DNA of 64,000 nucleotides from Romanomermis culicivorax (Eukaryota; Nematoda; Enoplea; Mermithida; Mermithidae): NCBI GenBank assembly GCA_963922205.1, contig CAWUHX010000008.1, positions 124,001 to 188,000 of the forward strand, read 5' to 3'. Shown piece by piece: positions 55,462 to 64,000 of this stretch (position 1 is its first letter; each line of letters starts with the position of its first letter). The notes under the pieces were generated by a model. It saw only the letters and a program-made list of their open reading frames with translations, ran no database searches and was not told where the DNA came from. The position numbers and the translations under genes were made by a program.

Positions 55462-56281
55462 TGTAACACCCAATTTTCTCTACTGTACTTTTACTTGAGT
55501 CAATACGCTCAACCTCCAATGGTCCGCCGGGACGGCACATGATAAAAACGTACGATAAACAATAATATAATAGAACAATTTTCCGACGACCTTCTTTGCA
55601 TCAATGTACAACAAATACAGAACGCTTCTTGCTTCCAAAACACGATTTTCGAATACAATACAACACAAATTAAAACCTGCTTAAAAAATCTCCCTCTTCC
55701 ACGCTTTCTTTGCCTTTTATACCGCTTGTTTAGGCCACGCCTTCACGCCAGGGGAGGTCCGCTTCCATCGGCTCGCCTAACCAATCGCTGCTTTGCTTAC
55801 CTGTTTCTGCCTACTGTATGCTTCTTTGGCCACGCCTCTTGGTTTAATTTACTCTCAATTTCCACGCTTACATGCCTTTAATCTACAGTATGCTTTGCCG
55901 CCTATGTTTTTTAGTTCTTCATGTGTTTTTCGGTTTTCCATGCATTCCTCGTAAATCTTCTGTCTGGGTCGGGATTTCTGTACCTTCTACATGGGCAGGT
56001 GTGTTTACGCATTTGGAGGGAATTATTGTACCTACAGAATGTGTATTTTCATGTGCATTACGAGGACCAGGTGCCAATGTGCAAATAATTATGTGCATCT
56101 TTAATTGGGTCAATGGGGTGTGGGACGATCAAAATAAAGTGCTTCTCATGAATTTATGAGAATGTTTGGGTGTGAATTCCAGACACCCTTGAGAGGATAG
56201 ATTGTAATATTAATTTATATTTGAAAATGAATATCACATACTGTACAATTTGTGCTTCAATGCTTCAGCATGTATGTTACA
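55462..56281 (-). repeat. 5' LTR of the gag-only element
   Basis: 820 bp, homologous to 52144-52966 with scattered substitutions and a small deletion near 56255. TATAAAAG on minus at 55721-55714. Confidence 0.92.
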
Positions 56282-56289
56282 GCTTTAGG

Positions 56290-56480
56290 TTTAATTATAG
56301 GCTCAGGGATATGATAAGTTTCATTCCAGTCCACAACATGCTCATACCCTTTTTAAGCATAGTAACACTGAGCATTGATGGACGCAAGGTATAGTGTCTC
56401 AGATGGAAAATATTCTTTCTTTCCCCCTTTAACATTGAAACATCTTTTGAACATTTTCCTATAAGTGTCTGCAATTTTTT
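56290..56480 (-). pseudogene. Relic exon interrupted by the LTR element, copy of 41322-41590
   Basis: After an acceptor-like AAAATTGCAG the minus frame reads DTYRKMFKRCFNVKGGKK, EYFPSETLYLASINAQ, a TAA, then HVVDWNETYHIPEPI. The gag-only element is inserted after this; on the far side (52139 and below) the frame continues briefly to a TAA. Thus the LTR element landed a few codons before the frame's end. Family unknown; one stop shows it was already or has since become a pseudogene. Confidence 0.5.
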
Positions 56481-56733
56481 TTAAAGTTTTTATTTGGTCA
56501 AAAATATTTGTGGTTTAAAGTTTCAGTCAAATCTGATCATCCACATTTATGGCTGTTTTCGAAGGACTGTTGGGGATGTGCTTATGGCAGTAGCAATCCC
56601 ACATCTATGCAAAATTGGTGAATCGACAAAGTTACGATTCCACCAAAAAGGAAGAAAACATTCATTATTCGTGTTTACTTTCTTGCAATTTGGTGTGTTT
56701 TGGGCGAGTCGCATCCGTCATAACATTGTATTG
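56481..56733. other. Nothing recognised
   Basis: Spacer that includes sequence homologous to the intron-like part of the 41.5 kb copy. Confidence 0.3.
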
Positions 56734-57180
56734 TGTTGCTTCGCCTAGTAAAGGCAAACCTCGACAGCCCCACACCAGATTTGCATATTATTGATATAAT
56801 AATTATTTATTATTTATACTATTACTATTTCTCGCGCATTGAGCGGTTGGAGGGAGTCGTCTTACACGGGAGCCAAGCCAAGGTGAAGCCCCAGTCCTTT
56901 TGGATATTAGCGAAGTGAGTTCTGTGTATTAGTGTGAACCTTTAGGAGGCATCTGCGGAGACCCTGAGTGCCCTTCGATTGCAAGAGTTAGAGTTTCCAG
57001 TTACTTATTAGTGACTGAAGGTTGTGTTTATTTCTGCTTAAGGACTGTTGCACTGTGTTCAGTTGATTGCTAATAGGAAGCTCCTTTGAGTGACCTACAG
57101 CAGTCGATTGAGTACAAGCCGATAGGACTTGAGTCATATTGCTGACATCTTTGGATCTAAGCAGAGATATAAACATAACA
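56734..57180 (+). repeat. 5' LTR of the Ty3/gypsy element (left edge approximate)
   Basis: Ends ...AAACATAACA directly before the PBS; begins near TGTTGCTTCGCC. The right part aligns to the relic LTR at 27322-27680, which supports the right edge. The matching 3' LTR is outside the window, so the left edge cannot be fixed. Confidence 0.65.
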
Positions 57181-57182
57181 AG

Positions 57183-57197
57183 TGGTGGCTTCTGACA
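57183..57197 (+). other. Primer-binding site of the gypsy element
   Basis: TGGTGGCTTCTGACA, 2 nt past the LTR end, beginning TGG as expected for pairing with a tRNA CCA tail. Confidence 0.6.
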
Positions 57198-57274
57198 CTT
57201 GCAATACGGAAGAGCGCAGAGTCACTCGAGGTGTCACAAAACCTAAAGGTTTTTACAAAGACTTAGGGCTCAAA

Positions 57275-60200
57275 ATGTCCAAAAATGCTGAGGATTTAGC
57301 CTCTGGTACGACTTTACCGAGGACTCCGCCTGGTGTAAGGCATGAAGAGTCGGATAAATCTTTCCCACTGCCCGTGGTATCTAATACTACGAGCAAGCGG
57401 AAAGGCTCCGACTCAAGTGCCATAAGCCAGCGGGCTGAGGTAAAATTGGACCCAGTAAGCGCTCCCACTTCCGTAGCGCCTATAATGGCCACTAATAATA
57501 TCAATAATATGGCCACGGCAAAGGAAATATTGACTGCCGAAGATAGAGACGCTCAATTATTAGCGCCTATTGATAGAAGGCCGAAATTGGCGGAGGATCA
57601 TATTGATCCATTTGATCAATTTAGAGAGGAACGTTTTCGACGACCTCGACAGCGATTTGATACGTATCATCGCGAATACATCAACAAAAATTTGGATAAT
57701 ATTAGGGATGATTACGGTCACGATCCATTGGACGACTTAAGACTCGAAATGAGTCAAAAGGACGACGAGATTCGACGACTAAACGTCAAAATTGATAAAA
57801 TGGCCGATTCGATGGTTGGAGTCCAAGGACTATTGGAAAGATTCGTCCTGGATCAAAAGGAAAGGGATATCCGAGTGAGTATGACTACAGACAGACCATT
57901 GCAAACTCAGGATATGTGTAGAACTTTGCCAACGACGTCTGCAACCTGTATTGCCAATGACCAAAGGTTACGGCAGATGGAAGCAGATGAGTCAGAGCAA
58001 AAGTTCATAGTCAAACCTGCTGTGAAATCAAAGGTTTCTACGGAAAAACGGGTAACTGAACCGCTTGCTGTTCGAGAACAAGCAAGTGATATAGTTGCTC
58101 AATTTTTCCAAGAGGCTGATGAGGAAGCAGCAGGTAGTCATAAGGAAAGCAAACACACTACCTCGAAGCACAAACGATCCAAAAAGTCCACACGAGGAAA
58201 TTCATCAGATTCTGATGACTCCTCAGTGGATGGATTGGAGCCTACTGTGTCAGATATAGTGAAGGCTGTAAAGCCAAAGCTACTCCTCGATGACATGACT
58301 GAGACACAAGTTCTCAGCTTCCTAAATGATTTAGAGGCAGAGTTTACTTCAGAGACTACTGATAAAATGAAGCTGGCTGCCTTACGAGCGCTTTCTAAGG
58401 GTGTACCGAAAGCTACTGCCAAAAGGTTCAAAAGTTATGAAAAAGCCCGAAGAAAGTTGCTCAAAGTGCAAGCTCCAGATTCAAATGTCGGTATGCAAAC
58501 AAGGGAGCTGATGAACATAAAGCAGGAATTTGATGAAGCTCCAGTGAAATTCCTCAAGAGAATTAGTGTGCTAGTAGATAGATTATATCCTAATAAGACC
58601 GAAGAGTTCAGAGATCGTTTCATAATTGATACCTTTTTGTATAAAGCATCTGAAGAGTATCAGATGGAGTTGCTAGATCAAAGAGAAAAGTATGAAACAT
58701 GGCACGATTTAGCAGAGGATGTGCACAAGATTGATAAGCAGAATACAGCTGCTTATAAAAAGAGAGGAACTCCAGAATCTCCAATTGTGATAAATGAGGT
58801 GACGATGGGTGAAGGGCAAGCTGAAGTGGCTCATGTCGGTAGAAATAAATTTGGCAATGCCCCACAAAGGCAGTTTCAAAATAAAGCTATGCGACAGCAA
58901 GCAAGGAGGGAGAAGCAAGCCCCGATCCTAGTGTCAGAAAAGAAGGATTCCGATACTTCTATAGAAGAGAATAACTCACAGGGGACTCAAATGGCTACTA
59001 CTCCCCAAAAGGGAAAAGAGCCTGAGGAACCTAGCAGTGATTCTGTTCTAGCAAAATTATCACAGGAGATTGCGAAGTTGGCTCAGTGTTATCAGGAGAT
59101 AAGCCAAAAGACTGATGCTAAATTGAATGAAATTTCTGCCAAAGTTAATAAGGGCAAACCCCAAAAACCTGGTGGAAACGAGTTCAGGAAACCATATTGT
59201 CGATACCATAGAAATAATTCTCATGACACGTCCGAATGTAAAACCCTTCAATGGAAAAATGCACAAGGATGTAATCGGGATAATCGATATGGTGGAAACA
59301 GAGGTTTCAGGCAGCAGTTTGGAGGCTTTAGAGGAGGAGGTGCTCATGCCGTAGGTTATTATGGTGATACTATGGATTATGATACTTATCAACGATTCAT
59401 TGATTACCAGAATAGATTGTGGAATGAGCAACTCTATATGGCACCACAACTGCCAGCCCCTAGTCAACAGCTGATGATCACAGCTCCCCCTCAAGGTCAG
59501 GTTAAAATCAGTAACCCTAGCCCAAGTGTGCAAGCCATTTCCAGTAGTCAACCATCCACGTCCAGTCAGACAGAGTTGGGATCTGCTGGAGGTGTTAATA
59601 GCATTGCCACTACGGGTCAAGGTGTTAGTGAGATGAAATGGCCTGGAGTATTGAAGTGTGCCATGATGAAAGAAGATTATTCAAAAGTTACAAAAGCGTT
59701 CAAGCATGGGATAATTCCTAATCAGGAGGAACGATTAAGGTTTTCTAAATTCCCTCGAACTCTCCCATTTCACATTAATGTGACCGTATGTAATACTAAC
59801 ACCAAGGCTCTAGTGGATACTGGTGCTCAGTGTTCGGTGATGTCTTCATGGTTTCTTAAGGAAGCTTTTGATGAAGAATATACCAGATATCCTGAGATAC
59901 TAAAAGTCACTGTTGCTGATGGTGCAGTAGTACATGCACATGGTTACATACAATTCAAAATGCATTGTGAATTCGGAGTTTTCTTGGTGAAAGCCATAAT
60001 CATTCCTAATGCGGAGGAAAATCTCATAATTGGAACGGATTTCTTAGCACATCCGGATGTTGGAGCAATGATAGATTTTGGTAAAGGTATCATGAAACTT
60101 AATGGAGTTGAGAAAGCTATAAGTGTTGTACCTAAAGATCACGCGAGTCATATACAAGCTATTGATTGTATAGGGGAAGCACCTATGGTACATTCAAGTC

Positions 60201-63200
60201 CTGAAGAGGATCAATACCCCAGGATCTGCCAATTAGGTATAGTGGTTCCAGTGGTATCATGTACGAAAGTATACGTACCACACGGAACTGATGTGCTTAT
60301 TAAGGCAAGATTATGGGAACGGTCGTCTAAAACAGATCTCAATTGTTTGGTCATAGATGGAAATAAAGAAGAAAAGAAATTCAGAGTTGATAGCACACTG
60401 GTTGATGGTAAATGGAAAGACTTTGTTCTGATGATTTCGAATAATATGGGTTCCGGATGCCAATTGCAACCTAATCAGGTTTTAGGCTACTGTGACTCAT
60501 TATTACAAGAAAATTCAGGAGTATCAGAAGCACAAAGCACGAGTTGTGGGATATTTAGTGTTGAAGATAATTTTAATGCCACTCCCAGAATGTCTGTGCA
60601 TGATGCATTGGCATTTAGGGAAGCGCTATATAAAATGATCTCCAAGGCTGATATCGATGAGGAATTAAAGGAAACAGCTGTAGCAAAACTGTCTAAATAC
60701 AGGGATGTTTTCAGCTTACCCAATGATCCCTTAACTACAACACTGTATCTTACGTGCAAAATTGATACTGGTAATGCAATGCCAGTGGCAAAACATTATT
60801 ACAGAGCTCCCATTAACCAAAGATCAGGGATTAGAGCTCAAGTCAAAGACATGTTAGATAAAAGAGTTATTGAACCCAGCCGGTCACCGTGGGCTGCGCC
60901 ACTTTTCCTAGTTGGGAAAAAGGACGGTTCCACGAGACCAGTTGTGGATTTCAGAGGTATAAATGAGGTTACTAAGGATGATAGGTACCCTATACCTAGA
61001 ATGGATGATTATTTGGATTGTCTAGGTAATGCCAAATTTTATACCACCTTGGATCTAAAGTCTGGATATTGGCAAGTCCCACTTGAGGAGAGTAGCAAGG
61101 AGAAAACTGCATTTATATGTCAGGAAGGCCTATATCAGTGTAAAGTTATGCCTTTGGGACTTAAAAATGCACCTGCAGAGTTTCAAAGAATGATGAAGAG
61201 AGTGTTGCAGGGTCTAGTCTGGAGAGTCTGTTTGATGTATATTGATGATATCATTGTGTTCTCCAAGACTTATGAAGAACATTTGGAGAATTTAGAATTG
61301 GTCTTGCAAGCTCTTCGAAAAGCAAAGCTAACACTTGAACCGGAGAAGTGCGAATTTCTTCCAAAAACTGTTCATTTTCTTGGACACATACTGGACGAAA
61401 ATGGAATCTCACCAGATCCGAAAAAAGTGAAGGCTATTATGGAATTGGAATTTCCCAATAGTGTTAAGGGTATGCAACGATTTCTGAGGATACTACAATG
61501 GTGTAAGAAATTTATCCCAAACCTTGCAAATCTTTCAGAACGGTTGTATAAGCTTATGGCTACGGGAAAGAAGAAGTTCCAAGCAACAGATGAACATCGC
61601 CAAGCGTTTGAGAAACTGAAAAAAGCACTCACCTCAGTGCCATTTCTACGGTATCCTGTTTTGGATGGAGCTGCTGAGTTCATTCTCCAAACAGATGCCA
61701 GTGGAACCGCACTGGGAGCAGTACTTTATCAGAAGACTAAAGATGACCAATGGGTAATAGCCTATAGCAGCCGAATCCTTAAGGAAGACGAGAGGAAGTG
61801 GTGTGCTACAGAGCGAGAATGTCTAGCGGTTGTCTATGGTCTTAAAGTTTACCGGCACTATTTGTTTGGACAAAAAGTACTGATCAAAACTGATCATAAA
61901 CCTCTTTTATCTATGAAAGTTAATACTCAAACTAATGATAAGTTGAAAAGATGGTATTCCATTATAAATCAATTTAATCATAGGTTGGAGTATGTGCCCG
62001 GTAGACAAAACGCAATGGCCGATTTTCTCTCAAGAAAAGATGAACCCGAAGACGCTAAGGACAAAAACCCACCAAAATGGGAATATGTCTTCAAAATTCA
62101 ATTTCGTAATTTTGGAACTCAAACCAATGAAGTTGAAACCCAAATATTGGTACAACAATTTCAGAGGATGAGGGACGAAGAAGTTGAAAGTCGAGACGAA
62201 AAAATTGTCCCCAAGCAGACCGAGGAATTGACGGATATCCAGGAACTGACGGTAACAAAGGACAATATTGCACCAACTACCAAAGATGTATTGCAGAGCA
62301 GAAATGAAATGCAGAAGCTTACGGTAGTTGATGCAGTCACAACTAGAAGACAAGCAAAACTTCAGGATCAAAGTGCACAAAATCAAGAACAGGGTACATC
62401 TGTACCCAATGATCCTGAAAACATTGCTTGGCTTTTCCCGAATAGAGAAAAAGAGTTTGAAGAGGTGAAGGAAGGAGAAAAGGAAGAAAAGGATGATGAT
62501 AAGATCGATTATCCAATTGATCTAAATGTTATCGCTCAATTGCAAAAAGAAGACACTAATCTTACCCCAATTTGGGAAAGATTAGGGGTCAAAAGCACTA
62601 CGAAGTATCATAGTGGATTCTATGAGGATAACGGAGTTCTTTATAGGGAAACTAAGGGACGTGGCCATGATCAGATCGTGGTCCCGAATTCCCTCAGAGA
62701 CAGCATTCTTCACCAATATCACGGAGCCGTTATAATGACACATCAAGGGTTCAAAAGAACTCTGGGTATTGTCAAACAGCAGTTCTGGTGGCCTGGCGTT
62801 GAAAAAGATGTCAGAAATTGGTTGAAGTTTTGTCCTGTCTGCCAAGTGGCTACTCCCGGTAAAAGCTCCATATCCCCATTGATACCCATTATACCCGAGG
62901 GTCCCTTCGATATTGTGTCTGTGGACATAGTAGGGATTGCTCCCTTGAGGGAACGTCGCCCATATGTCATTGTCTTTCAGGATTATTTCACTAAATGGGT
63001 TGAAGCTATATTGATTCCTGATCAGACGGCTGAAACCATAGTGGATGCATTCTTAGAGCATGTGATATTTAGGCACGGTACCCCAAGAAAACTTCTTAAT
63101 GACAACGGATCTGGATTTAATTCAGATCTTATGAATGCAGTCTGTAAACTGTTAGAGTGCAGAAAAATTTTCACAACAGCATACCACCCACAGGTTAATG

Positions 63201-63859
63201 GTATGGTTGAGAGATTTAACCAAACTCTAATAAAGCAGCTGCGAAAAGTTGCAATTGAGGATAACAATAAATGGCCAAGGTACCTCAGTGCAGTGGTATT
63301 TGCATATAATGCCACACCTCACGCAGCAGCGAAATGCTCGCCATTTTCACTGCTGCGGGGGCATGAAGCAAATTTTGGTATCAATTTCACTGCTGCTCTT
63401 AGAATAGTCATGCCTAATGACTATGAGGCTTATAAGTATGTTTTGGCTACCCATCTTACAAATTTGTACGAAAGTATTGCCGAAAACATACAAAAAGCCG
63501 CTAAGGACAGCAAGAAATATTTTGATAACAAAATTAAAACTTCTGGTTTTAAAAATCAAGATTGGGTTCTGTTGAAAGTAGACAGACAGAAAAAATTGGA
63601 GTTACCTTGGCAAGGACCATATATCATCATCAATGATAAAAGATTGAAAGACAATGTGCTCACAATAGCGCATTGGAACAACCCGCTTAAAAAGCAGGTC
63701 GTATCGGCAAGTAGGCTAAAACACTATCGATACGAAGGTACCAGATGGTCTCGACACGAAATGTCGCAGGTCTTCCGGGATACTCCAGTTAACGCAACTG
63801 GAAATCCCGCCGAGACCGAGGATCATCCGGTCGTTGATTCTGTGTCTAAAAATTTTTAG
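57275..63859 (+). CDS. Ty3/gypsy Gag-Pol polyprotein, single intact frame
   Basis: 2194 residues from the first in-frame ATG (57275); the open frame reaches back over the PBS but lacks an earlier ATG. Order: acidic/basic N-terminal region with a coiled coil near residue 150; gag capsid region (~335-490); zinc-knuckle-like CRYHRNNSHDTSEC at ~642; aspartic protease LVDTGAQCSVMS (catalytic D848); reverse transcriptase with PVVDFRGIN and YIDD (Y1322); RNase H TDASG (D1474) and TDHKPL; integrase with HHCC zinc finger (HGAVIMTH...CPVC, ~1816-1855), catalytic D1884, D1943 and E1979 in D-35-E spacing, and a C-terminal GPY-like LPWQGPYII. No stop or frameshift in 6.6 kb and all catalytic residues present, so this copy is young and may be competent. 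Gag and Pol share one frame, with no recoding site needed. TAG stop. Confidence 0.95.
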   Translation: MSKNAEDLASGTTLPRTPPGVRHEESDKSFPLPVVSNTTSKRKGSDSSAISQRAEVKLDPVSAPTSVAPIMATNNINNMATAKEILTAEDRDAQLLAPIDRRPKLAEDHIDPFDQFREERFRRPRQRFDTYHREYINKNLDNIRDDYGHDPLDDLRLEMSQKDDEIRRLNVKIDKMADSMVGVQGLLERFVLDQKERDIRVSMTTDRPLQTQDMCRTLPTTSATCIANDQRLRQMEADESEQKFIVKPAVKSKVSTEKRVTEPLAVREQASDIVAQFFQEADEEAAGSHKESKHTTSKHKRSKKSTRGNSSDSDDSSVDGLEPTVSDIVKAVKPKLLLDDMTETQVLSFLNDLEAEFTSETTDKMKLAALRALSKGVPKATAKRFKSYEKARRKLLKVQAPDSNVGMQTRELMNIKQEFDEAPVKFLKRISVLVDRLYPNKTEEFRDRFIIDTFLYKASEEYQMELLDQREKYETWHDLAEDVHKIDKQNTAAYKKRGTPESPIVINEVTMGEGQAEVAHVGRNKFGNAPQRQFQNKAMRQQARREKQAPILVSEKKDSDTSIEENNSQGTQMATTPQKGKEPEEPSSDSVLAKLSQEIAKLAQCYQEISQKTDAKLNEISAKVNKGKPQKPGGNEFRKPYCRYHRNNSHDTSECKTLQWKNAQGCNRDNRYGGNRGFRQQFGGFRGGGAHAVGYYGDTMDYDTYQRFIDYQNRLWNEQLYMAPQLPAPSQQLMITAPPQGQVKISNPSPSVQAISSSQPSTSSQTELGSAGGVNSIATTGQGVSEMKWPGVLKCAMMKEDYSKVTKAFKHGIIPNQEERLRFSKFPRTLPFHINVTVCNTNTKALVDTGAQCSVMSSWFLKEAFDEEYTRYPEILKVTVADGAVVHAHGYIQFKMHCEFGVFLVKAIIIPNAEENLIIGTDFLAHPDVGAMIDFGKGIMKLNGVEKAISVVPKDHASHIQAIDCIGEAPMVHSSPEEDQYPRICQLGIVVPVVSCTKVYVPHGTDVLIKARLWERSSKTDLNCLVIDGNKEEKKFRVDSTLVDGKWKDFVLMISNNMGSGCQLQPNQVLGYCDSLLQENSGVSEAQSTSCGIFSVEDNFNATPRMSVHDALAFREALYKMISKADIDEELKETAVAKLSKYRDVFSLPNDPLTTTLYLTCKIDTGNAMPVAKHYYRAPINQRSGIRAQVKDMLDKRVIEPSRSPWAAPLFLVGKKDGSTRPVVDFRGINEVTKDDRYPIPRMDDYLDCLGNAKFYTTLDLKSGYWQVPLEESSKEKTAFICQEGLYQCKVMPLGLKNAPAEFQRMMKRVLQGLVWRVCLMYIDDIIVFSKTYEEHLENLELVLQALRKAKLTLEPEKCEFLPKTVHFLGHILDENGISPDPKKVKAIMELEFPNSVKGMQRFLRILQWCKKFIPNLANLSERLYKLMATGKKKFQATDEHRQAFEKLKKALTSVPFLRYPVLDGAAEFILQTDASGTALGAVLYQKTKDDQWVIAYSSRILKEDERKWCATERECLAVVYGLKVYRHYLFGQKVLIKTDHKPLLSMKVNTQTNDKLKRWYSIINQFNHRLEYVPGRQNAMADFLSRKDEPEDAKDKNPPKWEYVFKIQFRNFGTQTNEVETQILVQQFQRMRDEEVESRDEKIVPKQTEELTDIQELTVTKDNIAPTTKDVLQSRNEMQKLTVVDAVTTRRQAKLQDQSAQNQEQGTSVPNDPENIAWLFPNREKEFEEVKEGEKEEKDDDKIDYPIDLNVIAQLQKEDTNLTPIWERLGVKSTTKYHSGFYEDNGVLYRETKGRGHDQIVVPNSLRDSILHQYHGAVIMTHQGFKRTLGIVKQQFWWPGVEKDVRNWLKFCPVCQVATPGKSSISPLIPIIPEGPFDIVSVDIVGIAPLRERRPYVIVFQDYFTKWVEAILIPDQTAETIVDAFLEHVIFRHGTPRKLLNDNGSGFNSDLMNAVCKLLECRKIFTTAYHPQVNGMVERFNQTLIKQLRKVAIEDNNKWPRYLSAVVFAYNATPHAAAKCSPFSLLRGHEANFGINFTAALRIVMPNDYEAYKYVLATHLTNLYESIAENIQKAAKDSKKYFDNKIKTSGFKNQDWVLLKVDRQKKLELPWQGPYIIINDKRLKDNVLTIAHWNNPLKKQVVSASRLKHYRYEGTRWSRHEMSQVFRDTPVNATGNPAETEDHPVVDSVSKNF

Positions 63860-64000
63860 CGGAAAATGCCGTATACATGTATTTTATGTGAATAAAATTT
63901 TTATTTTTTGTGTTATTTAACAGATTTATATTCGTTTAATACCTTTCTTAAATTTTGGGTAGCGAAGGGTCAAATTTTCAGAATAATATTGTTAATTTGT
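63860..64000 (+). other. 3' untranslated part of the gypsy element
   Basis: Non-coding tail with AATAAAATTTTTATT and a purine run GCGAAGGG at about 63962. The polypurine tract and 3' LTR have not been reached with certainty. Confidence 0.5.

Larger units (their letters stand above)
52144..56281 (-). mobile_element. Non-autonomous gag-only LTR retrotransposon, complete
   Basis: 4138 bp with two LTRs (823 and 820 bp), perfect TGTAAC...GTTACA ends and GCTT on both sides (52140-52143 and 56282-56285). On minus: 5' LTR, primer-binding site, gag-like frame with four CCHC knuckles, a long proline/lysine/serine-rich extension, polypurine tract, 3' LTR. The 2495 bp interior has no protease, reverse transcriptase or integrase. 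This is the layout of TR-GAG type elements, which depend on another element's Pol. The LTRs differ at scattered sites, so insertion is not very recent. Confidence 0.92.

Noticed and set aside
58138-63559. Minus-strand ORFs of 60-186 codons inside the gypsy element
   Set aside because: Antisense shadows of the intact Gag-Pol frame.
1-64000. CRISPR arrays or bacterial operons
   Set aside because: No regular spacer-repeat pattern or bacterial gene organisation; introns, SINEs and telomere repeat show a eukaryote.

Overview
The window looks like a repeat-rich, AT-rich nematode chromosome segment. The strongest evidence is a ~770 bp array of GCCTAA/TTAGGC, the nematode telomere hexamer, at about 1932-2705. 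Short introns with TTTCAG-type acceptors and a serpentine receptor fit this. Placement below phylum cannot be made from the sequence alone.

Left third (1-29.4 kb): a relic ORF, a MITE fused to the interstitial telomeric array, one exon of a sphingolipid-desaturase-like gene, a diverged ~210 bp satellite, a solo LTR with TTTT target duplication, a PIF/Harbinger element with a nested LTR-like insert, two tRNA-derived SINE families, a PHD-finger ORF1 relic, a MULE transposase relic, and a three-exon seven-transmembrane receptor gene (20661-22917, minus) carrying one TGA in exon 2. A 213 bp tandem repeat with an inverted unit closes the block.

Middle (29.4-52 kb): a 1.7 kb TIR element with an AT-rich core; a second PIF/Harbinger element (31702-34588) interrupted by a solo LTR with AACA duplication; two copies of a foldback family built from GGCTAAAT-like units; an orphan extracellular-type exon (39279-39510); a Penelope-like GIY-YIG relic with a hammerhead-like motif downstream; a 1 kb inverted-repeat element; and a newly assembled three-exon gene (45850-48026, minus) for a small secreted 12-cysteine protein.

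Right end (52-64 kb): a complete non-autonomous LTR element (52144-56281) with 4-bp GCTT duplication, PBS, polypurine tract and only a gag-like frame broken by in-frame stops, followed by a Ty3/gypsy element whose 2194-residue Gag-Pol frame is fully open and whose 3' LTR lies beyond the window.

Very little of the window is host coding sequence: the receptor, the cysteine-rich gene, the desaturase exon and a few orphan exons. The rest is layers of mobile elements, several nested. Four PIF/Harbinger-like families share related termini and probably one transposition chemistry. Most non-repeat stretches show nothing recognisable by eye; single-exon ORFs under about 100 codons there were treated as chance.
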